Source: Terasakiella magnetica
Lineage (GTDB): Bacteria; Pseudomonadota; Alphaproteobacteria; Rhodospirillales; Magnetospirillaceae
DNA length: 64,000 nt
NCBI GenBank assembly: GCA_902729415.1
Contig: CACVCF010000667.1
Coordinates: forward strand, 62,001-126,000
Direction of reading: 5' to 3'
In this document: one piece after another, positions 38,726 through 49,265 of the stretch
Numbering within the stretch: position 1 is the stretch's first letter
Layout: every line of letters begins with the position of its first letter
The notes under the pieces: model-generated
The model's input: the letters and a program-made list of their open reading frames with translations, nothing else
Databases searched by the model: none
Told to the model about the DNA's origin: nothing
Translations under genes and position numbers: made by a program

Positions 38726-39912
38726 CCGATATGGATATGGGCAAGGCCCGTCGGCCACCGGTTTTGATCCTCGACGACGAGCGCGACATGTGCGAGTTCG
38801 TGGCCGATGTGGGAGACGACCAGGATTTCGACACCCAGTGGTGCGACAACTTCGAGGATTTCGCCTGCCGCTATTCCGTCGATTTGCGCGGTATATTTCT
38901 GGATCTGGCCATGCCCGGCATGGATGGAGTCGAGATCATCCGCTTCCTCGGCGACAACAAGTCCAAGGCCCATCTGGTGCTGATGAGCGGCCATGACATC
39001 CACCTGCTGGAAGCCGCCCGCCGTTTGGCCCAGACCCGTGGGCTCAAGGTGGCGGGGGTCTTGCACAAGCCGTTCGAGCTGAGCGCCCTGATTGCCATGT
39101 ACGATATTCTGGCGGCGGCGGGGGATCCGGTACGCCCCAGCGTCACCGAGCGGGCCATTGGGCTCTATATGCCCAGCGCCGCCGATCTGAGCGCCGCCAT
39201 GGCGGCGGGGCATGTGATTCCCTATTTTCAGCCCAAATTCAGCGTTGCCACCCGCACCATCACCGGTGCCGAGGTTCTGGCCCGTTGGATCGACCCCGAA
39301 CACGGTATGATCGGACCGGACCGCTTTATCCCCCTGGCCGAGCGGGAGGGGCTGATCGAAGCCTTGACCGATTGCATCGTCGATCGTGCCCTCGACCAAA
39401 GCCGGATCTGGCAGGACCAGGGGCATACCCTGAAACTGGCGCTTAATCTGTCACCTTTGACGCTGCGCCGTCTCGACTTACCCGACACCATGTTGGCCAA
39501 GGTGACGGCGCGGGGATTGTCTCCGGAGACCATCACGCTGGAGGTGACGGAATCGGCGCTGACCAGCGATTTCTCCGCTTCGCTCGATATATTGACCCGA
39601 CTGCGCATGCGTCGCTTTGGTCTGTCGGTCGATGATTTTGGTACCGGTTACTCTTCGCTGAAGCAGCTTCAGCACGGCCCCTTCACCGAGTTGAAGGTGG
39701 ATCAGTCCTTCGTCGCCAAGGCGCTGGAGGAGGAGGGCTCGCTTGCCATCGTTGAAAGCTCGATCCAGCTTGGGCACCGTCTGGGCCTCAAGGTCGTGGC
39801 CGAAGGCATCGAGACCGAGGAACAGATGCAGCTGATCCACGGTCTCGGTTGTGAGGAGGCTCAGGGGTTTCTGCTGGCCCGGCCGGTCGCCGCCGACAGA
39901 TTCCCGTTTTAG
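38722..39912 (+). CDS. Response regulator with EAL c-di-GMP phosphodiesterase output
   Basis: 396 residues. The N-terminal receiver (about 12-130) has LILDDERD and phosphorylatable Asp61 in IFLDLAMPG, plus Lys in LHKPFE. The EAL domain (about 150-390) reads EVL at 184-186 in place of EAL. The remaining catalytic residues are present: LEVTES, VDDFGTGYSS, LKVDQSF and AEGIETEEQ. It should hydrolyse cyclic di-GMP when phosphorylated, most likely by the kinase gene it overlaps. Confidence 0.92.
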   Translation: MTDMDMGKARRPPVLILDDERDMCEFVADVGDDQDFDTQWCDNFEDFACRYSVDLRGIFLDLAMPGMDGVEIIRFLGDNKSKAHLVLMSGHDIHLLEAARRLAQTRGLKVAGVLHKPFELSALIAMYDILAAAGDPVRPSVTERAIGLYMPSAADLSAAMAAGHVIPYFQPKFSVATRTITGAEVLARWIDPEHGMIGPDRFIPLAEREGLIEALTDCIVDRALDQSRIWQDQGHTLKLALNLSPLTLRRLDLPDTMLAKVTARGLSPETITLEVTESALTSDFSASLDILTRLRMRRFGLSVDDFGTGYSSLKQLQHGPFTELKVDQSFVAKALEEEGSLAIVESSIQLGHRLGLKVVAEGIETEEQMQLIHGLGCEEAQGFLLARPVAADRFPF

Positions 39913-39927
39913 GGCGATGCGCCCCAG

Positions 39928-40362
39928 CTATTTCTTGTCCAAGACGACGTTGTTCGACCCGGCCGCCCCCATATAAACCGCCAGGATCTTGACCGGGACG
40001 GTGCCCAGATTCATGCCGCGATGGGTCACCGCCATGGCCTCCATGAAGGCGTCTCCCGGCTTGTAGGTCTGCTTGCCCTTGGTGCCGTAATCCACGGTAA
40101 CCACGCCCTCTTGGATATAGGCGAACATGGGGGTGCCGTGCTGATGCAAGATGGTCTCGGCACCGGGCATGATGGTCACGATGCTGGCGGTGATATGGGC
40201 CGGGCCGGTGGTCGGATATTTGATATCCTCATCGGCGATGGTCTTGCCGGTCGATAGAATATCCACGGTGGGATAGGCATTCTGAGCCCAGGCCGGAGCG
40301 GCCAAGGTGAAGGTCATGGCCATTGCCGTCAGAAGAGCTGCCCGGATCAGTGCTTGTCCCAT
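39928..40362 (-). CDS. Periplasmic cupin-domain protein
   Basis: 144 residues from the ATG at 40362 (AGGAAAG upstream); an earlier frame start would add a basic tail before the signal. The signal peptide ends at APAWA. The double-stranded beta-helix motifs are HQHGTPMFAYIQEG and KPGDAFMEA, with three His/Glu metal ligands and a later His in VTHRGMN. It is a single-domain cupin. No substrate is known. It lies just downstream of the cytochrome oxidase operon on the same strand, beyond coxC. Confidence 0.82.
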   Translation of the reverse strand: MGQALIRAALLTAMAMTFTLAAPAWAQNAYPTVDILSTGKTIADEDIKYPTTGPAHITASIVTIMPGAETILHQHGTPMFAYIQEGVVTVDYGTKGKQTYKPGDAFMEAMAVTHRGMNLGTVPVKILAVYMGAAGSNNVVLDKK

Positions 40363-40443
40363 TCTAAATTCTTTCCTGTCGCTGAAAATCCTCCGTTTAT
40401 TCCAATAGATAAAACCGCGGCGGGTCAATGCAATCGTTTGATT

Positions 40444-41262
40444 TCAACCATTGCCCCACCAATAGACCCAGACGAACAGGAATATCCACACCGCGTCCAC
40501 GAAGTGCCAGTACCACGAGGCCGCCTCGAACCCAACATGGCGCTCGGGGGTGAAGTCGCCCCTGGCGATGCGAAGCTGGCAGACGGCGAGGAAGCACACG
40601 CCGACAAAAACATGAAAGCCGTGAAACCCCGTCGCCATATAGAATACTGATGGATACATGCCGCCGGTGAAGGCGAACAGGGCTTGGCCGTATTCATGGA
40701 CCTGCAAGCTGAGGAACACTCCCCCCAGGGCGATGGTCAGCAGCAGCCAGCGGGTGGACAACGCCCGGTGATCAGCCACCAGGGCATGGTGGGCGCGGCT
40801 GAGGGTCAGGCCCGAACTCATCAGGATCAGGGTGTTGACGAAGGGAATGTGCCAGGTGTCCAGGACTTGGATTCCGGCGGGCGGCCACTGGCTGATACCG
40901 GGACTGACCTTCAGGGCGCCGTTGAAGAACGCCCAGAAGAAGGCGACGAAGAACATCACCTCCGAGGCGATAAACAGCGCCATCCCCACTTTAAGACCGT
41001 GGCGGACCTCGGGCGTGTGGGAATGGCCGTCACCGCCTTCGCGCACCACGTCGCGCCACCAGCCGATCATGGTGATCACGATCAGCGCCAGGCCGGTGTA
41101 AAGACCGCCGGTGCGGGCATGGTCATGGAAATAGCCTACGGCCCCCCAGGCCAGAATACCCGCCGACAGGCCGCCCACAAGCGGCCATGGGCTGGGATCG
41201 ACCAGATGGTAGGGATGGTGTGGGGTATCGTCAGGATGGGGCGTAGCATGGGCGTGGGTCAT
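40444..41262 (-). CDS. coxC: Cytochrome c oxidase subunit III
   Basis: 272 residues, seven transmembrane helices. The start YHLVDPSPWPLVGGLSAG, the core EVMFFVAFFWAFFNGAL and the end GFHGFHVFVG ... WYWHFVDAVWIFLFVWVYWW are characteristic of the heme-copper oxidase subunit III. It overlaps ctaG by four bases and is the last gene of the operon coxB-coxA-ctaG-coxC. Confidence 0.97.
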   Translation of the reverse strand: MTHAHATPHPDDTPHHPYHLVDPSPWPLVGGLSAGILAWGAVGYFHDHARTGGLYTGLALIVITMIGWWRDVVREGGDGHSHTPEVRHGLKVGMALFIASEVMFFVAFFWAFFNGALKVSPGISQWPPAGIQVLDTWHIPFVNTLILMSSGLTLSRAHHALVADHRALSTRWLLLTIALGGVFLSLQVHEYGQALFAFTGGMYPSVFYMATGFHGFHVFVGVCFLAVCQLRIARGDFTPERHVGFEAASWYWHFVDAVWIFLFVWVYWWGNG

Positions 41263-41807
41263 GACCGTCCTTTCGAAGTGGCGGGGCCTTCGGCCTGAAA
41301 GAATGTGTACGAAAGCGTGATGGTGTTGACCTCATCGGCATGGGGATCAGCGGCCATGGCGGGATCAACCACGAAACTGACCGTCAGATCGGCGCTTTCA
41401 CCGGGCTTCAACACCTGCTCGGTAAAGCAGAAACACTGAATCTTGGCGATGTAGCGGCCGACCTTGTCGGGGGTGGCGTTGAACACGGCGGTGCCGGTGA
41501 TGGGGTGGTCGGAAAGGTTGGTGGCGGTAAAGACGGCTAGGGTATCCTCGCCCAGATGCACCTTGATCTCGCGCATTTGAGGGGCAAAGCGCCACGGCAG
41601 CCCCTTGGCCACCGAGGAATCGAACCGTACCGTCACCACCCGCTGATTGGGTTGACTGTTCTGCGCCGCCACCTGCCTGGGGGCGCCGCCGATGCCGGTG
41701 GCCTGACAGAACGCCTTGTAGAGCGGTACGCTGGCGACAACCAGACCGATCATGGCGGCGACCACTGCCATCAGTACCGCTACGGTCGATCCGGTGCGCC
41801 GGTTCAT
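41259..41807 (-). CDS. ctaG: Cytochrome c oxidase assembly protein CtaG/Cox11
   Basis: 182 residues. One N-terminal transmembrane helix (about 8-28), then a periplasmic immunoglobulin-like domain with the copper-binding motif IQCFCFTEQ and a conserved Cys just outside the membrane in YKAFCQATG. It delivers copper to the CuB site of subunit I. It is six bases behind coxA. Confidence 0.95.
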   Translation of the reverse strand: MNRRTGSTVAVLMAVVAAMIGLVVASVPLYKAFCQATGIGGAPRQVAAQNSQPNQRVVTVRFDSSVAKGLPWRFAPQMREIKVHLGEDTLAVFTATNLSDHPITGTAVFNATPDKVGRYIAKIQCFCFTEQVLKPGESADLTVSFVVDPAMAADPHADEVNTITLSYTFFQAEGPATSKGRS

Positions 41808-41813
41808 GTCCGT

Positions 41814-44230
<2,417 letters not shown>

Positions 44231-44386
44231 GGGATGCCATCCTCCCTGTCGTCGCATAGCCCCTCGCTGGGCGCTGCACTGCAAAAAATGCAACTTAATC
44301 TTAAGTGTGGGGGGCCGTTCTGCGCTTTCCAAGGTCTGGCGCTAAAAAAGTCCCACTCAGGCAGTAGGGATATTGGCGACAAAAAC

Positions 44387-44403
44387 CACATACCCCATAT
44401 GTG
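44387..44403. promoter_or_regulatory. Inverted repeat in the gap between coxB and the rhodanese gene
   Basis: CACATA and TATGTG arms around CCCCA. It lies in the 243-base divergent gap 44231-44473 and could be an operator for either side. The rest of the gap shows no gene. Confidence 0.35.
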
Positions 44404-44473
44404 TCGGGGAGGGTTGGAGATTGGATTAGGGCTTGCTAAAGTTATGGATCATTTGGTGGATGGGATGGGTGTC

Positions 44474-44842
44474 ATGTTCAGTCGGCTTTTCTCCGGTTCT
44501 TCCGCTTCCAAGTCCGATACGGTGCGGATCGAAGATCCCGTGACCATCCGCGGCTGGCTGGAGGCGGGGCAGGCGGTACTGATTGATGTGCGCGAGCGCG
44601 ACGAGCACGCCGCCGAACGCATCGAAGGCGCCCTCAACCTGCCACTGTCCTGCTTTGATCCCGCCCAGGTGCCCAAGCCTGGGGCGGGGCAGCATCTGGT
44701 CGTCCACTGCCGTTCGGGCGTTCGCTGCGGCACCGCTTCGGGCCAGCTGGTTGCCGCCGGATGGGAGGGCGAGATCGTGCGCATGCAAGGCGGCATCCTG
44801 GGATGGAAGGCGGCCGGAGGCCCGACGCGACAAGGTACCTGA
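44474..44842 (+). CDS. Rhodanese-domain protein
   Basis: 122 residues from the ATG at 44474; ATGs at 44444 and 44465 are in frame. Single rhodanese domain: AVLIDVRERDEHAAERIEGA, then the active-site loop VVHCRSGVRCG with the sulfur-carrying Cys, and MQGGILGWKAAG at the end. It probably moves sulfane sulfur in the cytoplasm, or serves sulfide oxidation by the sulfide dehydrogenase genes 100 bases downstream. No signal peptide is seen. Confidence 0.88.
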   Translation: MFSRLFSGSSASKSDTVRIEDPVTIRGWLEAGQAVLIDVRERDEHAAERIEGALNLPLSCFDPAQVPKPGAGQHLVVHCRSGVRCGTASGQLVAAGWEGEIVRMQGGILGWKAAGGPTRQGT

Positions 44843-44953
44843 TCTCCTGCTACTCTTCCCGCGGTCTCAAGCAAGTTCCGGTTGACCGTGCACAGTCCGC
44901 ACGGCATCTGTGAGGCACTTTGAATTTGCGTTAAGCCATCGGGCGGATTGTCC

Positions 44954-45265
44954 ATGAAGGCGTTGGCGGGTCTGGTCACACTTGGTTTTCTCGCGGCTGG
45001 CGCAGGCCCGGCCGGGGCGGTGCAATCCGTGCCGGTCATGGCGGAATCCTGTGCTCTTTGCCATGGGATGGAGGGGCGCAGCCCGGCGGCGATGCCGTCC
45101 TTGGCCGGGCGTGAGGCCGAGACCCTGTTCAAGGCGCTGATGGGTTTTTACGATGGATCGCGGCCCGCCACGGTGATGGATCGCATCGTCAAGGGCTATG
45201 ACGCCGCCGAGTTACGCGACCTGGCCGAGTATTTCGCCCACCGCCCGCCCGAGATCTGGCCATGA
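44954..45265 (+). CDS. fccA: Monoheme cytochrome c subunit of sulfide dehydrogenase (FccA-like)
   Basis: 103 residues from the ATG at 44954. A signal peptide (about 1-23, ending GPAGA) precedes one heme-binding site, SCALCHGMEG (Cys33, Cys36, His37). Met75 in ATVMDRIVKGYDAAELRDLA is the likely sixth ligand; this ATxM.RI.KGY pattern is typical of FccA/SoxE. It accepts electrons from the flavoprotein in the periplasm. The flavoprotein gene overlaps its stop by four bases. FccA of Allochromatium has two hemes; this has one. Confidence 0.87.
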   Translation: MKALAGLVTLGFLAAGAGPAGAVQSVPVMAESCALCHGMEGRSPAAMPSLAGREAETLFKALMGFYDGSRPATVMDRIVKGYDAAELRDLAEYFAHRPPEIWP

Positions 45266-46536
45266 CCGGCTATAGCCGCCGTTTGATCTTGGGGGGGGCG
45301 GGGGCCTGTCTGGCCCTGCCGACCTGGGCCGCGGCCAAGCCCCGGCAGAAAGGCCCGACCGTGGTGGTGATCGGCGGCGGCTTTGGCGGTGCTACCGCCG
45401 CCAAATACCTCAAGCGTGCCGACCCATCGCTGCGGGTGGTTCTGATCACCGGCGAGCTCACCCACATCACCTGCCCCTTCTCTAATACGGTGATCGGCGG
45501 CTTTGCCTCTCTTGCCATGCTGGAGCGTAATTACGATACCCTGAAGAGCCGTTGGGGGATCATCGTGGTGACCGGGATGGCTACGGCCATCGACACTGCC
45601 AAACGGGAGGTTAAGACCAGCGGCGGCGCCAGTTTTGGCTATGACCGTCTGATTGTTTCCCCCGGTATTGATTTCAAATGGGGCGAGCTGGAAGGCTATG
45701 ACGAGGCGGCGGCCCAACGGATGCCCCATGCCTGGAAAGCCGGGCCGCAGACCACGTTGCTGCGGCGTCAGTTGGAAGCCATGGAGGATGGCGGGCTGGT
45801 GGTGATGTCGGTGCCGGGCAATCCGTTCCGCTGTCCGCCCGGCCCCTACGAGCGGGCCTCGCTGATCGCCTGGTATCTGAAACAGGCCAAGCCACGGTCC
45901 AAGCTGATGATCCTGGACGCCAAGGACAGCTTTTCCAAGCAGGCCCTGTTTCAGGAGGGCTGGGGGGCTCTGTTCGGTGACCGGGTTGAATGGGTTCCGG
46001 CGGGGGCCAATGGGCGGGTGGTTCGCCTGGACGCCAAGGGTGGATGGGTCGAGACTGATTTTGACCGCTTCTTTCCTGCCGTCACCAATATCATTCCGCC
46101 GCAAAAGGCCGGCAAGATCGCTGCTGCCGCCGGGTTGACTGATTCCTCGGGCTTCTGCCCGGTCGATCCCGCCACTTTTGAATCGCGTCTGGTGCCTGGA
46201 ATTCATGTGATCGGTGATGCCTGTATCGCGGGCGAGATGCCTAAATCGGCTTCCTCGGCCAATGCCCAGGGCAAGATCACTGCCGCCGTGGTGGCGGCGC
46301 AGCTTCAAGGGGAGGCCGCCCCCGAGGCCAAGGTTATCAATATCTGTTACAGCCTGCTGTCACCCGATTACGGCATCTCGGTTACCGGGGTTTACGGCGT
46401 CCGTGGCGGTATTCGTGCCAGCGTGGCGGGGGCGGGCGGCGTCAGCCCGCTGGGCGCCGATGCCCACTTCCGCAAGGCCGAGGCAGATTACGCTTTCGCC
46501 TGGTATGCCAGTATCTGCTCCGATAGTTGGGCGTGA
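45262..46536 (+). CDS. fccB: Flavocytochrome c sulfide dehydrogenase, flavoprotein subunit
   Basis: 424 residues with a Tat-type signal (SRRLILGGAGACLALP). FAD-binding fold VVVIGGGFGGATAAKYL. Cys71 in ITCPFSNTVIGG is the site that covalently binds FAD in this family. Cys191 (PFRCPPGPYERA) and Cys362 (NICYSLLSP) match the redox disulfide that reacts with sulfide. The C-terminal sulfide dehydrogenase FAD-binding domain is complete. It oxidises sulfide to sulfur or polysulfide in the periplasm and passes electrons to FccA. Confidence 0.95.
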   Translation: MTGYSRRLILGGAGACLALPTWAAAKPRQKGPTVVVIGGGFGGATAAKYLKRADPSLRVVLITGELTHITCPFSNTVIGGFASLAMLERNYDTLKSRWGIIVVTGMATAIDTAKREVKTSGGASFGYDRLIVSPGIDFKWGELEGYDEAAAQRMPHAWKAGPQTTLLRRQLEAMEDGGLVVMSVPGNPFRCPPGPYERASLIAWYLKQAKPRSKLMILDAKDSFSKQALFQEGWGALFGDRVEWVPAGANGRVVRLDAKGGWVETDFDRFFPAVTNIIPPQKAGKIAAAAGLTDSSGFCPVDPATFESRLVPGIHVIGDACIAGEMPKSASSANAQGKITAAVVAAQLQGEAAPEAKVINICYSLLSPDYGISVTGVYGVRGGIRASVAGAGGVSPLGADAHFRKAEADYAFAWYASICSDSWA

Positions 46537-46604
46537 CTCACCAAGATTTAACACTCGGGGTTTAGGCTCGGTCCGTTAGTCGCTTCCAAGAGGAGTGAAC
46601 GACC

Positions 46605-46778
46605 ATGGGCCAGAAGGCTTTGCGCCGCGAGAAGCTTGCGGCAATCCGCAAAATGGCGTGCGAGATCATCACCGCACCCGAGCACCACTCCCTGATGTCC
46701 AGGGAACTGGCTCTCGATTCCCTTGGTTACCTCTGGGAAGTCGAGAAGGATCGGGTTGGAACCTTGCTCGCCTGTTAA
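46605..46778 (+). CDS. 57-residue hypothetical protein
   Basis: Starts MGQKALRREKLAAIRKMACE and ends GTLLAC, with AGAGGAGTGAACGACC giving an excellent ribosome site. It is predicted to be helical and basic, without signal or membrane segment; two Cys are present. It lies 68 bases after fccB and is followed by a strong hairpin. I do not recognise a family. Confidence 0.6.
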   Translation: MGQKALRREKLAAIRKMACEIITAPEHHSLMSRELALDSLGYLWEVEKDRVGTLLAC

Positions 46779-46784
46779 CGAAAA

Positions 46785-46818
46785 CGGCCCGCGCTCCGAA
46801 TACTTCGGACGCGGGCCG
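46785..46818. terminator. Hairpin terminator, mainly for the minus-strand gene
   Basis: CGGCCCGCG and TCCGAA pair with TTCGGA and CGCGGGCCG around a TAC loop, with one bulged C. On the minus strand it is followed by GTTTTCGTTAA, so it suits the DksA/TraR gene ending at 46865. It may also stop transcripts from the 57-residue gene. Confidence 0.7.
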
Positions 46819-46864
46819 GGTTTCAAGGGGTCCATCTCTCAGATGCCGGGTGTGAACGCCGGTA

Positions 46865-47095
46865 TCAGCGCGGACCGCAGCGGCGGGCCATCTTGGCCTG
46901 AGCTTCGGCCTCATCGGCACAATCACGGCAATGTTTGGCGTAGGGATTGGCCTTTAGTCTTTCCTGTTCGATGCTTTCCGAGCAAGAAGCACAGATACCC
47001 GTGGAAGGAACGGTCTCAGTTCGGCCTAGAACGGCCTGTAAGGCCGAGGCATTCAGAACTTCAATCCGTTCGGCGGCAAGATCAATATCGTCCAT
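46865..47095 (-). CDS. Short DksA/TraR-type C4 zinc-finger protein
   Basis: 76 residues from the ATG at 47095, with CAGGAG upstream. The zinc finger is CASCSESIEQERLKANPYAKHCRDC written as CxxC (res about 35-38) and CxxC (about 56-59), with the PYAKHC spacing typical of TraR and DksA C-termini. It lacks the long coiled coil of full DksA. Short proteins of this kind bind RNA polymerase and are common in phages and plasmids, but no phage gene is nearby. It could modulate transcription. Confidence 0.82.
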   Translation of the reverse strand: MDDIDLAAERIEVLNASALQAVLGRTETVPSTGICASCSESIEQERLKANPYAKHCRDCADEAEAQAKMARRCGPR

Positions 47096-47198
47096 ACCCT
47101 CACTCCTGAGCGGCGGTGTGGATGGATATTGTGGCCCTCAACCGCAGGCTAATCAATATATATGATGGTTATACATTAAAGATGTAAAATAGCTGCAA

Positions 47199-47696
47199 CT
47201 ATTCCACCGCTTTCGGTATCCAGACCATCATGGCGCCCCCCTCTTCCTGATAGCATAGCTCCGTCAGCTTGGCGGCGGACACCCGGACCGGCGTCTCGCC
47301 GTTAACGGTCAGCAGGCCCTTGCGCACCAGTTTCATGCCCGATGATACGCAGATGCTGGGGGGGATGGCGGAAACCGTGACGGTGACGGACGTGCCGTGC
47401 CGCTCAACCGCCAGAACTCCTCCGTAGAGGTTTGGGCTGCTGGCGCTGCCGTGGGCTGCGCTTTCCATCTGGGTGATGAACGAATCGGCAGTAGGAAGGG
47501 GAGGCGGTCCCTTGGGACGCAATACAAAGGTGGTGGCGACCAGCGCCACGGCGATGGCACCGCCGACCACCAGGGCGATGACTTTGGTGGAACGGCCAGT
47601 CCCCTTCTTGCCACTGGGTTTCTTGCCGGTGTGGCGGGGGTGCTCGGGGGCTGCCATGTGCTTGCCGGGGTGGGTCGTGGGACTGATCATCTTCAT
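47199..47696 (-). CDS. Single-pass membrane protein, unknown function
   Basis: 165 residues from the ATG at 47696; the ATG at 47690 has better spacing from AAGGGG. A basic, His/Lys/Gly-rich cytoplasmic leader (about 1-35) is followed by one transmembrane helix (KVIALVVGGAIAVALVATTFVL) and a periplasmic domain of about 100 residues. The latter has two Cys (SICVSSGM and ELCYQEEGG) that could form a disulfide. No family recognised; the leader plus helix plus small disulfide domain recalls pilin-like proteins but no cleavage motif is seen. Confidence 0.65.
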   Translation of the reverse strand: MKMISPTTHPGKHMAAPEHPRHTGKKPSGKKGTGRSTKVIALVVGGAIAVALVATTFVLRPKGPPPLPTADSFITQMESAAHGSASSPNLYGGVLAVERHGTSVTVTVSAIPPSICVSSGMKLVRKGLLTVNGETPVRVSAAKLTELCYQEEGGAMMVWIPKAVE

Positions 47697-47759
47697 CCCC
47701 TTGCAGGATGGAAGGGCTTTGATATCCACATGGTAGCAGGAGACGATTAAAGCAACGTT

Positions 47760-48446
47760 TCATCCCGGGGGGCCGACCACGCGGCAGAAAAGCTGGTAGA
47801 GCGGAGCCAGGGCGAGGAAATCGTCCGCGACCGAGGCGGCGAACGCCCCGCTCCGCAGATGGTCGCAATAGCCGCTGGAGCGGTTCATGTAGCAGTTCTT
47901 CCGGCCAAGGATATCGGCCAATAGCGGGGGCAGCCCCGCGGATGCGGCGGGTGGTCGGCGATAGCTCTCTCCCTCCACCGCAAACCCGCGTTCCCGCAGA
48001 GCTGTCAGAGCCGCCAGGAACGGTTCCGGATTGTCGGAGAGCAAGGTCCGCAACCGGCTCATGGTCGTCGGTTTGGCCGAATAAAACCCCATCCCCCAGC
48101 GGCATTGGGTCGGCGTTACCTCAAGGAAATAGGCCGGTCGGTCGGTCCAAGCCTCCACCGGTCGGCAGAAGGCCAGCCATGCCACGCACCGATACGGAGC
48201 CTTGTTGGCGGAAAAGCGGATGTCGCGGTTGGGGCGCGAGAACTTCCGGAGCGCGCGTGCATCGATACCGGCCACCACCGGAGCGATCGCCTCGGCGAGC
48301 ATGGCCACCGGACGCTTCACATGGTGGTCATAGCGGGCCTTGTTGGCGTGGAACCACTCCCGTGAGTTGTTGCTCTCCAATGCCGAGAGGAGGACGGGCA
48401 GGTCAGCCGGAAAGCCCTGGAAACAGGTTTGATCGTGCGCGGTCAT
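47760..48446 (-). CDS. DUF2461 family protein
   Basis: 228 residues from the ATG at 48446, with GGAGG seven bases upstream. Signature segments FPADLPVLLSALESNNSREWF, KARYDHHVKRP, RFSANKAPYRCVAWLAF and YFLEVTP are typical of DUF2461. Function is unknown. It has no signal or membrane segment. It is divergent from the PAP2-led operon. Confidence 0.88.
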   Translation of the reverse strand: MTAHDQTCFQGFPADLPVLLSALESNNSREWFHANKARYDHHVKRPVAMLAEAIAPVVAGIDARALRKFSRPNRDIRFSANKAPYRCVAWLAFCRPVEAWTDRPAYFLEVTPTQCRWGMGFYSAKPTTMSRLRTLLSDNPEPFLAALTALRERGFAVEGESYRRPPAASAGLPPLLADILGRKNCYMNRSSGYCDHLRSGAFAASVADDFLALAPLYQLFCRVVGPPG

Positions 48447-48611
48447 GGTGAAGCCTCCGCAAAAACAAGCGTGCCGGTTGATGTCTAAGGCATGCCGCAG
48501 GTGATGGCAATCGCGCATCGAACAGGAGTGTAAAATTTAATTTGACTCGTAAAAGGATATGGATATTTCATACAAGCGCGTATTACGAATATGTAAAGAC
48601 ATAGATGCAAC
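48447..48611. promoter_or_regulatory. AT-rich divergent promoter region before the lar-containing operon
   Basis: 165 bases with markedly lower GC than its surroundings, notably from 48520 on. TTGACT at 48541 followed about 18 bases later by TATGGA/TATTTC could be a -35/-10 pair for the PAP2 gene. No clear operator is seen. Confidence 0.4.
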
Positions 48612-49265
48612 ATGTGGATGAAATTTATAACTTCTCTAGATATGAGTGTCTTTGCGTTTGTGAACGCAGGAGCCGGGTCTGGGGCCGCAGATGTTCCGAT
48701 GGTCATCATCGGCCAAATGGGGAGCGTCCGTGTCGTCTACCCCCTGGCGGTGATCGCCTGCCTAGTGATTGATCGTGCCGCAGGCCTGCGGGTGGCGCTC
48801 GCCCTGGCCGCTGTATTGTTCCTGGAAATATTCGCCGCTGGCGTGGCCAAGGATATCGTGCTCCGTCCCCGTCCCCAGGATGCGGCGCTCAGCACCGTCC
48901 TGGGGCGTGAGACGACGGTCAGGCGCCTCTATCTGTCGGTCGATTTCCCCTTCGTGTCACCGGTGCCGTCGCGTCTTGCCGGTCAGGCTGAGTTGGGACT
49001 TGGGGTGCCGCGCGGTGAGTCCTTCCCTTCTGGCCATGCCGTGGTGGCCTTTGCCGTGGCCTATGTTCTGGGGCGCCGTTTTGTGGCTGCCCGGTCTTGG
49101 TTGTATCTCCTGGCCGGGTTGGCCGGAATTTCCAGAATTTACGTGGGCGCACACTATCCGCTCGATGTGATTGCCGGTGCTCTGCTTGGGGTGTGGGGGG
49201 CCAAAGGAATGCTCGCCCTTTGGGTGTTCGGCACGTGTCGGCCCGGTATGGGGAGGGGGGCATGA
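48612..49265 (+). CDS. PAP2-family membrane phosphatase
   Basis: 217 residues with about five to six membrane helices. The three-part phosphatase motif is complete: KDIVLRPRP, FPSGHAV, and SRIYVGAHYPLDV. Such enzymes remove phosphate from lipid or isoprenoid phosphates at the outer face of the inner membrane. The start has no good ribosome site; the ATG at 48618 is an alternative. It is the first gene of the long operon and overlaps the next by four bases. Confidence 0.88.
   Translation: MWMKFITSLDMSVFAFVNAGAGSGAADVPMVIIGQMGSVRVVYPLAVIACLVIDRAAGLRVALALAAVLFLEIFAAGVAKDIVLRPRPQDAALSTVLGRETTVRRLYLSVDFPFVSPVPSRLAGQAELGLGVPRGESFPSGHAVVAFAVAYVLGRRFVAARSWLYLLAGLAGISRIYVGAHYPLDVIAGALLGVWGAKGMLALWVFGTCRPGMGRGA

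Noticed and set aside
47199..47696. Type IV pilin
   Set aside because: It has a hydrophobic helix after a basic leader, but no GFxxxE cleavage motif.
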